Part shown: piece by piece, positions 1 to 9,016 of the stretch | Numbering within the stretch: position 1 is the stretch's first letter | Layout: each line of letters begins with the position of its first letter | Source of the DNA: Betaproteobacteria bacterium | GTDB taxonomy: Bacteria; Pseudomonadota; Gammaproteobacteria; Burkholderiales; JAEUOS01 | Direction: 5' to 3' | DNA: 40,136 bases | NCBI GenBank assembly: GCA_028292405.1 | Contig: JAQGMJ010000044.1 | Location: 1 to 40,136, forward strand | Notes under the pieces: model-generated | What the model was told of the DNA's origin: nothing | What the model saw: the letters and a program-made list of their open reading frames with translations, nothing else | Databases searched by the model: none | Program-made: the position numbers and the translations under genes

Positions 1-954
1 GACCACATCTACCAGGACCCGCATGCGCCGGAACCGAATTTCTTCCTTCACTACGGCGACCTGTCGGACACCTCGAACCTGACCCGCATCCTCAAGCAGG
101 TGGAACCCGACGAGGTCTACAACCTGGGCGCGATGAGCCACGTGGCGGTGTCGTTCGAGTCACCCGAATACACCGCCGATGTCGACGGCGTCGGCACCTT
201 GCGCCTGCTCGAGGCGATCCGTTTCCTCGGCATGGAAAAGACCACGCGCTTCTACCAGGCGTCCACCTCCGAGCTGTATGGCCTGGTGCAGGAAACTCCC
301 CAGAAGGAGACCACGCCGTTCTACCCACGCAGCCCGTACGCCGTCGCCAAGCTGTACGCGTACTGGATCACGGTGAACTACCGCGAGGCGTACGGGCTGT
401 ACGCCTGCAACGGCATCCTGTTCAACCACGAGTCGCCGCGCCGCGGCGAGACCTTCGTCACGCGCAAGATCACCCGCGCGCTGGCGCGCATCAAGCTCAG
501 GCTGCAGGACACGCTTTACCTCGGCAACATGAACGCGCTGCGCGACTGGGGCCATGCGAAAGACTATGTCGAGGCGCAATGGCTGATGCTGCAGCAGGAC
601 CAGCCTGACGACTACGTGATCGCCAGCGGCCTGCAATACAGCGTGCGCGAGTTCGTCGAACGCGCCGCCGCCGAGCTGGATATGCAGGTGCGCTGGGAAG
701 GCGAGGGCGCCGGCGAGCGCGGCTACGACCAGAAGGGACGCTGCATCGTGCAGGTGGATCCGCGTTACTTCCGGCCCACCGAAGTCGAGACCCTGCTCGG
801 CGACCCCTCCAAGGCAATGCGCCAGCTTGGCTGGAAACCGCGCGTCAGCTTCGAGGAACTGGTAGCCGAAATGGTGCAGGAAGACCTGCGCAGCGCGCAG
901 CGCGACCACCTGGTGCACCAGCATGGCCACCGCACCCTGGCCCATCACGAATGA
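1..954 (+). CDS. gmd: GDP-mannose 4,6-dehydratase, 5' end cut by window
   Basis: The reading frame is open from base 1 and stops with TGA at 952-954. The visible 317 residues lack roughly the first 50, including the N-terminal Rossmann glycine motif. The enzyme converts GDP-D-mannose to GDP-4-keto-6-deoxymannose in the cytoplasm, the first step of GDP-L-fucose synthesis. The SDR-type active site is visible as ASTSELYG, followed by [10 protein letters not shown] with the catalytic Tyr-x3-Lys, then [16 protein letters not shown], which is highly typical of Gmd. The C-terminus ([21 protein letters not shown]) also fits the family. GTG and ATG codons near 100 are internal, not starts. The fcl gene follows within 15 bases, and the Gmd/Fcl pair is the standard fucose module, so the assignment is very secure. 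Confidence 0.96.
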   Translation, partial: DHIYQDPHAPEPNFFLHYGDLSDTSNLTRILKQVEPDEVYNLGAMSHVAVSFESPEYTADVDGVGTLRLLEAIRFLGMEKTTRFYQASTSELYGLVQETPQKETTPFYPRSPYAVAKLYAYWITVNYREAYGLYACNGILFNHESPRRGETFVTRKITRALARIKLRLQDTLYLGNMNALRDWGHAKDYVEAQWLMLQQDQPDDYVIASGLQYSVREFVERAAAELDMQVRWEGEGAGERGYDQKGRCIVQVDPRYFRPTEVETLLGDPSKAMRQLGWKPRVSFEELVAEMVQEDLRSAQRDHLVHQHGHRTLAHHE

Positions 955-968
955 GTCCGGAGAAAGCC

Positions 969-1943
969 ATGCACATCGCCAAAACCTCGAAGATCTACGT
1001 CGCCGGCCACCACGGGATGGTGGGCTCGGCCCTGGTGCGGCGCTTGCGCGCGGACGGTTACGAAAACCTGCTGCTGCGCACCCACGCGGAACTGGACCTG
1101 CAGGACCAGCGCGCGACCTTCACCTTCCTGGCGCGGGAAAAGCCGGAATTCATTTTCATCGCTGCCGCCCGCGTCGGCGGCATCCTGGCCAACGACACCC
1201 GCCGCGCCGAGTTCATCTACCAGAACCTGATGATGGAGGCCAACCTGATCCACGGCGCCTGGCTGGCCGGGGTCAAGCGCCTGCTGTTTCTCGGCTCCTC
1301 CTGCATCTATCCGCGCGACTGCCCGCAGCCGATCAAGGAGGAGTATTTCCTTACCGGCCTGCTCGAGGCCACCAATGAGCCCTACGCGGTGGCGAAAATC
1401 GCCGGGGTCGAGATGTGCGAGGCCTACAACCGGCAATACGGCACCGGCTATGGCGCGGTGATGCCGACCAATCTTTACGGGCCGAACGACAACTACGACC
1501 TCGCCAACAGCCATGTACTGCCGGCGCTGCTGCGCAAGGCGCATGAAGCGCGCCTGCGCGGCGACGACACGCTGAGTGTCTGGGGTTCCGGCAGGCCGAA
1601 GCGCGAGTTCCTGCATGTCGACGACCTGGCCGACGCCTGCGTCTTCCTGATGCAGCGCGAGGGTGTCGAGCCGCTATTGAATGTCGGCACCGGCGTGGAT
1701 GTGACCATCCGGGAACTGGCGGAAATCATCATGGACGTGGTGGGCTTCGAGGGCGAGATGGTGTTCGATGCCGCCAAGCCGGACGGCACGCCGCGCAAGC
1801 TGCTCGATGTATCGCGAATGGCAGCGCTGGGCTGGCGGGCGAAAATCGGCCTGCGCGAGGGCATCGAGCAGACCTATCTGCGCAGCTTTTCCGAAGCGCG
1901 GCGCCCGCGCGAAGAAGCAGCGGCTTTTGGAGCGGGCGCCTGA
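969..1943 (+). CDS. fcl: GDP-L-fucose synthase (epimerase/reductase)
   Basis: This 324-residue SDR enzyme catalyses the 3,5-epimerisation and NADPH-dependent 4-reduction of GDP-4-keto-6-deoxymannose to GDP-L-fucose. The N-terminal nucleotide motif is [11 protein letters not shown], the catalytic region has LGSSCIYP and [10 protein letters not shown] (Tyr-x3-Lys), and the length matches the family at about 320 residues. I chose ATG 969 because GGAG at 959-962 lies six bases upstream; an earlier ATG at 951 overlaps the gmd stop and would add six residues. Together with Gmd it shows that the polysaccharide made by this locus probably contains fucose or a fucose-derived residue. It is known as fcl or wcaG in enterobacteria. 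Confidence 0.95.
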   Translation: MHIAKTSKIYVAGHHGMVGSALVRRLRADGYENLLLRTHAELDLQDQRATFTFLAREKPEFIFIAAARVGGILANDTRRAEFIYQNLMMEANLIHGAWLAGVKRLLFLGSSCIYPRDCPQPIKEEYFLTGLLEATNEPYAVAKIAGVEMCEAYNRQYGTGYGAVMPTNLYGPNDNYDLANSHVLPALLRKAHEARLRGDDTLSVWGSGRPKREFLHVDDLADACVFLMQREGVEPLLNVGTGVDVTIRELAEIIMDVVGFEGEMVFDAAKPDGTPRKLLDVSRMAALGWRAKIGLREGIEQTYLRSFSEARRPREEAAAFGAGA

Positions 1944-1966
1944 CGGGGCGCCGTCGGCCGGTGATC

Positions 1967-3295
1967 ATGATCCAGCGCCTGCGCCAATTGCTGCAGCGGC
2001 AGCGCCGCACCCATTGGGCGGTGGCGGACCAGGTATTGGTGAGCGGCTCGAACTTCCTCACCGGCATTATTCTGGCGCGCCTGCTGGGGCCGGCGGCATT
2101 CGGTGTCTTCGTCCTGTTGCAGGCGGTGATGCAGTACGTCAACGCTTTCCAGGTGTCGCTGATCTTCTCCCCCATGCTGTCGAATGCCCCGCAGATGGAG
2201 GAGGCCCAGCGAACGCGCTATCTGCGCGGCGTGCTGGCCCTGCAACTGATGCTGTCGGCGGTGCTGGCTGCGGCGGTCTATGCATTGTGCACGCTCGGCG
2301 GCCTGGTTTCTTCCGCCGCCGCGCTGAGTCCGCCGGTGGTGCTGGCCCTGACGGCCGCGGTATTCACTTTCCAGTTGCAGGACTGGCTGCGGCGCTATTA
2401 CTTCGTGCACCAGAATTCGCGCGCCGCCTGCCTGAACGATATCGTAAGCTATGGCGGCCAGATCGTGCTGCTGTTGGCCCTGGCGCTGTTCGACGACGAC
2501 TTCGGGCTCACGGACGTGTTCTGGGCCATGGCCGTCACTTCCCTCCTGGCTTTTGTCCTCGGCTATGCCGCCAGCCGCGCGCCGGTGCGCCCTGCCTTCG
2601 GCGAAGCGCGCATGGTCCTGCGCGACGGCTGGCGCACCGGGCGCGACTACTTCATCGCCTGGCAACTGCAATGGGGAGGCACCCAGGGCGTGCTGCTGGT
2701 GGGCGCGGGCCTCTTGGGCGCGCAGGCGGCCGGCGGCGTGCGCGCGGCGCAAAACATCATCGGGCCGATCAACATCCTGTTCCAGGCGATGGAAAACGTG
2801 GTGCCGGTGGCGGCGGCGCGGCACTACAAGGAGGGCGGGCTGGACGCGCTTACCGCCTACCTTTGGCGCAACACCGCCTGGGGCAGCGCGTTGCTGCTGC
2901 CCGTGATGCTCGGCCTGTCGCTGGCGGCCGAGCCGCTTACCCGGCTGGCCTACGGTGCGGCCTATGCGGGCTATGCCTCGCTGGTGATCTGGCAGGCGGC
3001 GGCGATGTTCCTGCAGTTCTATATGCGCCAGCTCACCTACTATTTGCGCACCCTGCAGGCCACCGGCGTGATCATCCAGATGGGCGCGGTGATCGCCCTC
3101 ACTTCGGTGGTGGTGGCCGCCTGCACCGTGGGCGCCTACCAGGAGACCGGCATCATGCTGGCGCTGCTGGCCGGCGTCTGCGCGGGCTTGTTGCGCGCGG
3201 CCCTGGCAGCGCGCCAGGTGACCCGGCGCCTGCGCCATGAAAACCTGCATCGGGAGCGCGCGCTGGCCATGGCGGACATGGGAGGGCGCCGCTGA
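1967..3295 (+). CDS. Wzx-like polysaccharide flippase / oligosaccharide translocase
   Basis: This is a 442-residue, very hydrophobic protein with a dozen or so predicted membrane helices, of the MATE-like polysaccharide transport (PST) superfamily. The N-terminus (residues about 15-60: [24 protein letters not shown], shown here in part) has the usual first helix followed by a Gly-Pro turn seen in Wzx/RfbX proteins. It would flip the undecaprenyl-linked repeat unit across the inner membrane. GTG 1961 is an alternative start two codons upstream; neither has a clear Shine-Dalgarno. Its stop overlaps the next start (TGATG at 3293-3297), indicating translational coupling. No Wzy polymerase is visible in this window. 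Confidence 0.85.
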   Translation: MIQRLRQLLQRQRRTHWAVADQVLVSGSNFLTGIILARLLGPAAFGVFVLLQAVMQYVNAFQVSLIFSPMLSNAPQMEEAQRTRYLRGVLALQLMLSAVLAAAVYALCTLGGLVSSAAALSPPVVLALTAAVFTFQLQDWLRRYYFVHQNSRAACLNDIVSYGGQIVLLLALALFDDDFGLTDVFWAMAVTSLLAFVLGYAASRAPVRPAFGEARMVLRDGWRTGRDYFIAWQLQWGGTQGVLLVGAGLLGAQAAGGVRAAQNIIGPINILFQAMENVVPVAAARHYKEGGLDALTAYLWRNTAWGSALLLPVMLGLSLAAEPLTRLAYGAAYAGYASLVIWQAAAMFLQFYMRQLTYYLRTLQATGVIIQMGAVIALTSVVVAACTVGAYQETGIMLALLAGVCAGLLRAALAARQVTRRLRHENLHRERALAMADMGGRR

Positions 3296-3870
3296 TGCGT
3301 ACCCTGGCGCTGTTCCTCTACTACGTTTTCGCCCGGCATTTGCCGACCCAGCCGATGCCCGGCTGGCGACTTGGTTACTGGCTGCGCGGGCGCCTGGTGC
3401 GGCGGATCTTCCGCCGCTGCGGCGAGGATGTGCTGATCAAGCACGGCGCCTACTTCGGCTCCGGCAGCGAGATCGAACTGGGCGCGCGCTCGCAACTCGG
3501 CCATAACGCGCGCATCGATCACGACGTGGTGATCGGTGATGATGTCCTGATGGGGCCGGACGTGGTGATGATGTCGGCCGGCCATGCCTATGAAGATCCG
3601 TCGCTGCCGATCAACCGCCAGGGCCAGACGCCGCGCCAGCCTATCCGCATCGGCAACGACGTCTGGATCGGCACCCGGGTGGTGGTGCTGCCCGGCGTGC
3701 ACATCGGCGACGGCGCGGTGGTCGGCGCCAATGCGGTGGTGACCAAGGATGTGCCGCCACGTTCCGTGGTGGCTGGAGTGCCGGCGCGGGTGGTGCGCAT
3801 GCGCGGCGAATCTGACTTGCGCAGGCGCGAACCCGCGTACCTACGCGCTGCTGGAGGGCGTTCCCTATGA
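3295..3870 (+). CDS. Left-handed beta-helix (hexapeptide) acyltransferase, WcaF/NodL/Maa type
   Basis: This 191-residue protein is built of hexapeptide repeats ([LIV]-G-x4) from about residue 60 onward, for example [13 protein letters not shown] and [16 protein letters not shown], followed by the closing [12 protein letters not shown] and VAGVPARVV. The MSAGHAYED segment carries the catalytic histidine position of the CysE/Maa/WcaF superfamily. It most likely transfers an acetyl group from acetyl-CoA to a sugar of the growing repeat unit or to a related acceptor. It overlaps the flippase by one base and the following gene by four (ATGA at 3867-3870). The N-terminal 50 residues are basic and unlike the repeat region. 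The sugar substrate cannot be read from the sequence. Confidence 0.85.
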   Translation: MRTLALFLYYVFARHLPTQPMPGWRLGYWLRGRLVRRIFRRCGEDVLIKHGAYFGSGSEIELGARSQLGHNARIDHDVVIGDDVLMGPDVVMMSAGHAYEDPSLPINRQGQTPRQPIRIGNDVWIGTRVVVLPGVHIGDGAVVGANAVVTKDVPPRSVVAGVPARVVRMRGESDLRRREPAYLRAAGGRSL

Positions 3871-4346
3871 TTGAAGAAACTGTGATGACGGCAATCGACC
3901 CGCTTGTGGCCGCCCGCGCCGAGCCGGAGGATGTCAATCCCCTGGCGGCGCGGGTCCTGCTGTTTTTGTGCCGGCGCCATGTGCCGGTGTTGAGCCGCCT
4001 GTGGCGGGTGGTGCTCAACTGCGACATCTATTGCGACCTGCGCCGACGCACCATCTTCATGCCGCACCCCTACGGCATCGTCATCCATTCGCTGGCGCAG
4101 GTCGGCGACGGCGTGGTGATCATGCAGCACGTCACCCTGGGCGGCCGCGTGCCGGGCAAGAACGAGGCCCCGGTGATCGAAGACAAGGTCTACCTCGGCG
4201 CCGGCGCGCGCGTGCTGGGCGCGGTGCGCGTGGGCCGCGGCGCGGTGGTCGGGGCCAATGCGGTGGTGACGCGCGACGTGCCTGCCGGCGCCACCGTGGT
4301 TGGTTTCAACCGCATTCTCGAAGCGCCAGGGCATCCGCCTCCCTGA
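3867..4346 (+). CDS. Serine-acetyltransferase-like hexapeptide acyltransferase
   Basis: This 159-residue protein has a short N-terminal helical part ([20 protein letters not shown]) and a left-handed beta-helix domain with [23 protein letters not shown] and the turn [15 protein letters not shown]. The layout (xxHxxGIVI then MQHVTLGG) is the CysE-like arrangement seen in small acyltransferases of polysaccharide loci, so a carbohydrate O-acetyltransferase is more likely than cysteine synthesis. It starts inside the stop of the previous acyltransferase (ATGA), giving the operon two consecutive acyltransferases. It is shorter than true serine acetyltransferases because the N-terminal CysE domain is missing. 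Confidence 0.82.
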   Translation: MIEETVMTAIDPLVAARAEPEDVNPLAARVLLFLCRRHVPVLSRLWRVVLNCDIYCDLRRRTIFMPHPYGIVIHSLAQVGDGVVIMQHVTLGGRVPGKNEAPVIEDKVYLGAGARVLGAVRVGRGAVVGANAVVTRDVPAGATVVGFNRILEAPGHPPP

Positions 4347-4356
4347 AGGAAATCAT

Positions 4357-5196
4357 ATGCAGATCGGCAAGCCAAGAATCTCCCTCGTCACCTGCTCCTA
4401 CCAGCAGGGGCGCTATCTCGACGCCACCATGCGCTCGGTGCTGGACCAGGCCTATCCTGACCTGGAATACATCGTCATCGACGGCGGGTCGAGCGATGAG
4501 AGCGCGGCGGTAATCCGCGCGCACGAGCGAGAGCTTGCCTACTGGGTTTCCGAACCGGACCGCGGCCAGACCGACGCCCTGATCAAGGGCTTCAATCGGG
4601 CCGGCGGCGAGATTTTCGGCTGGCTGTGTTCGGATGATCTGCTGATGCCCGGCGCGCTGCAGAAGGTGGCGGATTTTTTCGCCACCCACCCGCAGGTGGC
4701 GGCGGTGTATGGCGACGCACTGTGGATAGATGCCGCTGGCGGCTACATCCGGCCGAAGCGTGAAATGGGCTTCAACCGCTTCGTCTTCCTGTTCGACCAC
4801 AACTATATCGCCCAGCCCTCGATGTTCTGGCGGCGTGATCTGTACGAGCGTGTGCGCGGCCTGGACCGCGACTTCAACCTGGCGATGGATGCCGACCTGT
4901 GGGAGCGCTTTTCGCGCCACACGCAAATCGCGCATTTGCCCGAATACCTCTCCTGCATGCGCTACTACCCGGAACAAAAGACCCGGGCCATGCGCCCGCA
5001 GGGCCGGCTAGAAGACGCACGCATCCGTGCCCGCTCGGCGCTGGCACGCCTGCCGGGCGCAACGCCGTTGCTGCAGCCGCTGGCGCGCCTGCAACGGGTG
5101 CTGGCCAAGGGCCTGGCGGGCGGTTACTGGGGCGGGCCGGCGGACGGGCAGCTTCGGGCACTTGAGCGCTATCGCATCGAGGGAAGCGGCGCGTGA
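4357..5196 (+). CDS. Family 2 glycosyltransferase (GT-A fold)
   Basis: The 279-residue protein opens with the GT2 nucleotide-sugar fold: ISLVTCSYQQGRYLDATM, the strand YIVIDGGSSDES, and GWLCSDDLLMPG carrying the Asp-Asp of the metal/donor site. It would transfer a sugar from a nucleotide donor to a lipid-linked or polymer acceptor on the cytoplasmic face. There is no C-terminal membrane segment. I chose ATG 4357 because GAAGGA lies nine bases upstream; longer in-frame extensions into the previous gene lack such a site. The C-terminal stop overlaps the next gene's GTG (GTGA at 5193-5196). Confidence 0.9.
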   Translation: MQIGKPRISLVTCSYQQGRYLDATMRSVLDQAYPDLEYIVIDGGSSDESAAVIRAHERELAYWVSEPDRGQTDALIKGFNRAGGEIFGWLCSDDLLMPGALQKVADFFATHPQVAAVYGDALWIDAAGGYIRPKREMGFNRFVFLFDHNYIAQPSMFWRRDLYERVRGLDRDFNLAMDADLWERFSRHTQIAHLPEYLSCMRYYPEQKTRAMRPQGRLEDARIRARSALARLPGATPLLQPLARLQRVLAKGLAGGYWGGPADGQLRALERYRIEGSGA

Positions 5197-6383
5197 GTTT
5201 CAGCGACGTCAAATTTCCGCTGCTGGCGCTGGGCGGCGCGGCGTCTAACCGGCTGGCGCCTATTTTCGAAGCCAGGGTGCTGTTCGCCTGGCGGCGCCAG
5301 CCGCTGCTGGTGCCGGTGCGCGATGCGCAAGGCGCGCACGATGCCGTGCGGTTTTTTGTTGGCAATCCGTTGTTGCGCGGCCTCGGCCACGCCCTGCTGG
5401 CACTCGATCGCAAGCTGCCGCGCGCCGAGATATTGCCGCTGTTTCGCTGGAGGGACTTTCCCGCGCCCGCGCTGTTCGGTGAAGAGTTCGCGGCAGGCGC
5501 CTCCTACGCGGTGCTGTGCGGCTCGCCGGGGCCGCTGCAAAAAGCCACGGTCCTGTGCAGGCCGCGCGATGGCCTGACGCCGCGCGTGGCCAAGGTTGCC
5601 CTGAAGCAGACGGCGGATATGGCAGTGGCGCTGGAGGAGCACTGGCTGCGCGAACTTGGCCGCCTGCCGCCGGTTGCGGCATTCCTCCCACGCCTGACGG
5701 ATGCCGGCACGCTGGCCGGCGGCCGCCGCTTTGTCGCCATGAGCGCGTTGCCCGGGGCCGGTGCGGCTTCGCGTTTCGGCCACGCACATCGCCAGTTCCT
5801 GCTGGCGCTGGGCGCGCAGGGCGGTGTGCACCCGTGGGCCAATACCGAGGCATTCAATCGCCTGCGCGAACGCGCCCAGGGGGTGCGGCCGATGATGCAG
5901 CCGGAACATCGCGCGCTGATCGATGCCGCGCTGCATGAGGTGGAACAGCGCATCGGCGTGTGCCGCCTGCCGGCCTGCCTGGCGCATGGCGACTTCGCGC
6001 CCTGGAATGTGCGCGTTTCGGCCGGGCGCCTGTTCGCCTTTGACTGGGAGTACGCGCAGGCGGGCGCCAACCCGCTGCACGACTACCTGCATTTCCACCT
6101 GATGTCGCGCCTGGCGCGCCACCGGCCGCTGGGCGCGCGCTTCATGGCGCCGCTACTGTCGCGCGCCGGCCGCCACGCCGATTCGGTGTTCGGCGTACGC
6201 AGCGGCGTGGCCGAGGCTGCCGGCGCGCTGGCGCTGCATTATCTGCTGGACGTGATCACTTTTTATGTCGAAGCCTCGCGCTGCCTGGACCCGGCCCATC
6301 CGGTGCTGCGCGCCTATCTGCATCTGCTGCAAAAGCGCGGCCAATGGCTGGCTGCGCCCGCAACCACGGAAGGGCGGACATGA
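5193..6383 (+). CDS. Choline/aminoglycoside kinase-like (APH-fold) protein in the EPS operon
   Basis: This 396-residue protein has, in its C-terminal half, the hallmark Brenner-type motif LAHGDFAPWN (HGDxxxxN catalytic loop) followed by FAFDWEYAQAG, the metal-binding Asp of the APH/choline kinase fold. The N-terminal 150 residues are poorly conserved but end in a VAKVAL strand that may carry the ATP-binding lysine. The family phosphorylates hydroxyl groups of small molecules or sugars; here the substrate is unknown. Its GTG start overlaps the GT2 stop by four bases and its stop overlaps the next ATG (ATGA at 6380-6383), so it is translated as part of the polysaccharide operon. Antibiotic resistance is unlikely given this setting. 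Confidence 0.75.
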   Translation: MSFSDVKFPLLALGGAASNRLAPIFEARVLFAWRRQPLLVPVRDAQGAHDAVRFFVGNPLLRGLGHALLALDRKLPRAEILPLFRWRDFPAPALFGEEFAAGASYAVLCGSPGPLQKATVLCRPRDGLTPRVAKVALKQTADMAVALEEHWLRELGRLPPVAAFLPRLTDAGTLAGGRRFVAMSALPGAGAASRFGHAHRQFLLALGAQGGVHPWANTEAFNRLRERAQGVRPMMQPEHRALIDAALHEVEQRIGVCRLPACLAHGDFAPWNVRVSAGRLFAFDWEYAQAGANPLHDYLHFHLMSRLARHRPLGARFMAPLLSRAGRHADSVFGVRSGVAEAAGALALHYLLDVITFYVEASRCLDPAHPVLRAYLHLLQKRGQWLAAPATTEGRT

Positions 6384-7711
6384 GCGGCAACCAGGATATT
6401 TTCCGCGAGCTGGTCGACGTGTTTGAAGAGGCGTCGGTCCCCTATTGCATTCTCGCCGGCTACGACGGCCTGCCGGACGACATCGCCTCCGACATCGACT
6501 TCATGATCGATGAAGGATGGGCGCCGCACCTGCCGGTGCTGCTGCAGATCATCGCCGCGCGCAGCGGTGCGCACATGGTGCAATGCATACACCACGAGAC
6601 CACCGCCACCTACTTCGCCCTGGCGCGCCTGGAGGACGGCGGCATCTCGTATCTGCACCCCGACTCCAGCACCGACTACCGCCGCGCTGGCCGCCTGTGG
6701 CTGCATGCCGGGCCAGTACTGCGCGCGCGGCGGCGCCATCGCAACGGCTTCTGGATTCCCTCGGCCGCCGATGCCTTTGCCTACTACCTGATCAAGAAGA
6801 TTGACAAAGGCGCGCTTGACGAAACCCAGGGCGCGGAACTGTCGCGCCGCTATGCGGAAGACCCGGCGGGTTGCGAGAACGCGCTGCGCCGGATGCTGTT
6901 CGCCAGCAATGCGCGGGCGGTTGCGATCGCCGCGAAGAGCGGCGACTGGCGCCCGGTTGCGCTCAGCCTGCCACGCCTGGGCGAAGAACTGCAGCAGCGC
7001 GCCGGCGCCGAGCGTTTCCGCGACCGCTTGCGCCAGAGCCTTGCCGACCTGCGGCGCCTGGCCGGCCGGGTGAGCCGGCCGACCGGTTTGTCGATCGCCT
7101 TTCTCGGCGCCGACGGCAGTGGCAAGAGTACCCTCATCAAGCGCGTCAGCGAGGAACTGGGCGAGTCGTTTCGCCAGGTGCGCTGCCGCCACCTGCGACC
7201 GGGCCTGCTGGTAACGCGGCGCGGCGACGGCGGTCCGGTGACCGACCCGCACGGCAAGCCGGCGCGCGGCACGCCCGCCTCGCTGCTCAAGCTGCTGCAC
7301 TTCTGGGCCGACTATGTGATCGGCGGCATGCTCTGGCTATATCCATTGCGGGTGCGTTCCACCCTGGTGATTTTCGACCGCTATTACCACGACCTGCTGG
7401 TCGATCCGCTGCGCTACCGCTACGGCGGGCCGCTGGCGCCGGCGCGCTGGCTAGGCCGGCTGGTGCCGCAGCCGGACCTCTCCTTCGTGCTCGACGTGCC
7501 GGCCGAGGTGCTGCAGGCGCGCAAACAGGAAGTGCCGTTCGACGAAAGCCAGCGCCAGCGCCATGCCTACATCGAGACGGCCACCGGCATGCGCGGCGCG
7601 CACGTGATCGACGCGTCGCGGCCAGTCGATGAAGTGGTGTCGCGCATCCTCGAACAGGTGATCCGCCATCTGGAGGCGCGCACGGCGCGGCGCCTGGCGC
7701 TGGAAAACTGA
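6380..7711 (+). CDS. Two-domain protein: nucleotidyltransferase-like N-terminus and thymidylate-kinase-like P-loop C-terminus
   Basis: The 443-residue protein has an N-terminal region (about residues 20-60) with YCILAGYDGLPDD and SDIDFMID, resembling the Gly and DxD metal site of the nucleotidyltransferase fold. The second half is a P-loop kinase: GADGSGKST at residues 243-251, and FDRYYHDLLVDP near residue 333, the DR motif of thymidylate-kinase relatives, then a lid-like RKQEVPFDESQRQR. It is much longer than genuine Tmk (about 210 residues), so it is not the housekeeping enzyme. It lies directly after the APH-like gene with a four-base overlap. The role in polysaccharide synthesis is unknown; phosphorylation of a sugar, glycolipid or activated intermediate is an inference. 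Confidence 0.75.
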   Translation: MSGNQDIFRELVDVFEEASVPYCILAGYDGLPDDIASDIDFMIDEGWAPHLPVLLQIIAARSGAHMVQCIHHETTATYFALARLEDGGISYLHPDSSTDYRRAGRLWLHAGPVLRARRRHRNGFWIPSAADAFAYYLIKKIDKGALDETQGAELSRRYAEDPAGCENALRRMLFASNARAVAIAAKSGDWRPVALSLPRLGEELQQRAGAERFRDRLRQSLADLRRLAGRVSRPTGLSIAFLGADGSGKSTLIKRVSEELGESFRQVRCRHLRPGLLVTRRGDGGPVTDPHGKPARGTPASLLKLLHFWADYVIGGMLWLYPLRVRSTLVIFDRYYHDLLVDPLRYRYGGPLAPARWLGRLVPQPDLSFVLDVPAEVLQARKQEVPFDESQRQRHAYIETATGMRGAHVIDASRPVDEVVSRILEQVIRHLEARTARRLALEN

Positions 7712-7720
7712 AGGGATTGC

Positions 7721-9016
7721 ATGCAGTCGCTGAAAATACTTTATTCCGCCTACGCCTGCGAGCCGGGCCTGGGCTCGGAGCCGGGCATCGGCTGGCACTG
7801 GGCGCTGGAGACGGCGCGCCTCGGGCACCAGGTGTGGGTGATGACCCGGGCCAACAACCGCGGCGCCATCGAGCGGGCGCAGGCCGATGGCGCGGTGCCG
7901 CCCAACCTGCATTTCGTCTACTACGACCTGCCGCGCTGGGCCGCGTGGTGGAAGCGCGGCGACCGCGGCGTGCATCTCTACTATGTGTTGTGGCAATGGG
8001 GCGCGTGGCGCGCGGCGCGGACGCTGCATTCGCGCGAGCACTTCGATGCCGTGCACCACATCACCTTCGGCGTGATGCGACATCCGATTTTCATGAACCG
8101 CCTGCGCATTCCGTGCGTGGTCGGCCCGCTCGGCGGCGGCGAGCGCGCACCGCTGGCGTTGCGGCATCACTATCCGTTCGGCGAATATTGCCGCGCCATT
8201 CTGCGCGATGCCGCCAACCTGGCGGCGCATTTCGACCCCTGGGTGCGCCGCGCCTATGCGCAGGCCGCCCTTATCCTGGCGAAGACGCCCGAGACCCTGC
8301 GTTGGCTCGGACGCGCCCATCGCGGCAAATCCGAATGCATGCTTGAACTGGGGATACAGACGGTGCACGGCGGCGGTGCCGTACGCGAGCGTGTTCCCGG
8401 CTGCATTCGTCTGCTGTTCGTCGGCCGTTTCATTCCCTTCAAGGGCATGGGGCTGGGACTGCGCGCCGTGGCAAGATTGCGTGAGCAGGGGATCGACGCC
8501 AGCCTGACCATGATCGGACGCGGGCCGCAACTGGCAAGCTGGCAGGCGCTGAGTCGCGAATATGGCGTGGCCGACGCCGTTACCTGGATTCCATGGATGC
8601 GCCAGGAAGACCTGCTGCGCAGCTACCGGGAGTTCGATGCGCTCCTCTTTCCCAGCCTGCACGACTCCAGCGGCAATGTGGTGCTGGAGGCGATGGCCAG
8701 CGGCTTACCGGTGGTCTGCCTGGACCTCGGCGGTCCGGCGCAACTGGTCGATGCCAGTTGCGGCCGGGTGGTGGCAGTGGCTGGCCGCAGCGAAGGGAAG
8801 GTCATCGAAGGCATTGCCGATGCGCTTGCCGAGATCGCGCGCACGCCCGCGCTGGCGCAGTCGCTGTCCTCGGGGGCGGTGGCGCGCGCGCGTCGATTCG
8901 GCTGGGCCGACGTAGTGGCGCGGGTATGGGGCGTGCAGGGGCGGGCGTACCGGCTGGTGACCGAAGCGGCCCGTGGCCTCGCCGGCCGGCCTCTGCACGC
9001 CCGGGGTGCGCCGTGA
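7721..9016 (+). CDS. Family 4 glycosyltransferase (GT-B fold)
   Basis: The 431-residue protein begins LKILYSAYACEPGLGSEPG, a glycine-rich acceptor-side loop typical of a GT4 subgroup, and continues with a Rossmann-like N-domain. The C-terminal donor domain has RLLFVGRFIPFKGMGLGL and ALLFPSLHDSSGNVVLEAM followed by ASGLPVVCLDLGG, the GT4 EX7E region. It would be a cytoplasmic retaining glycosyltransferase adding one sugar of the repeat unit. ATG 7721 has AAGGGA at 7711-7716. Its stop overlaps the following GTG by four bases (9013-9016). Confidence 0.9.
   Translation: MQSLKILYSAYACEPGLGSEPGIGWHWALETARLGHQVWVMTRANNRGAIERAQADGAVPPNLHFVYYDLPRWAAWWKRGDRGVHLYYVLWQWGAWRAARTLHSREHFDAVHHITFGVMRHPIFMNRLRIPCVVGPLGGGERAPLALRHHYPFGEYCRAILRDAANLAAHFDPWVRRAYAQAALILAKTPETLRWLGRAHRGKSECMLELGIQTVHGGGAVRERVPGCIRLLFVGRFIPFKGMGLGLRAVARLREQGIDASLTMIGRGPQLASWQALSREYGVADAVTWIPWMRQEDLLRSYREFDALLFPSLHDSSGNVVLEAMASGLPVVCLDLGGPAQLVDASCGRVVAVAGRSEGKVIEGIADALAEIARTPALAQSLSSGAVARARRFGWADVVARVWGVQGRAYRLVTEAARGLAGRPLHARGAP

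Noticed and set aside
5193..6383. Antibiotic resistance phosphotransferase
   Set aside because: The APH-like motif is shared by many small-molecule kinases, and the gene is embedded in a polysaccharide operon.
6380..7711. Housekeeping thymidylate kinase
   Set aside because: The protein is twice as long, has an extra nucleotidyltransferase-like domain and is in a polysaccharide operon.
8593..9012. Upstream extension of the second GT4 gene
   Set aside because: It lies inside the first GT4 gene in another frame, and the GTGA overlap at 9013 is the natural start.
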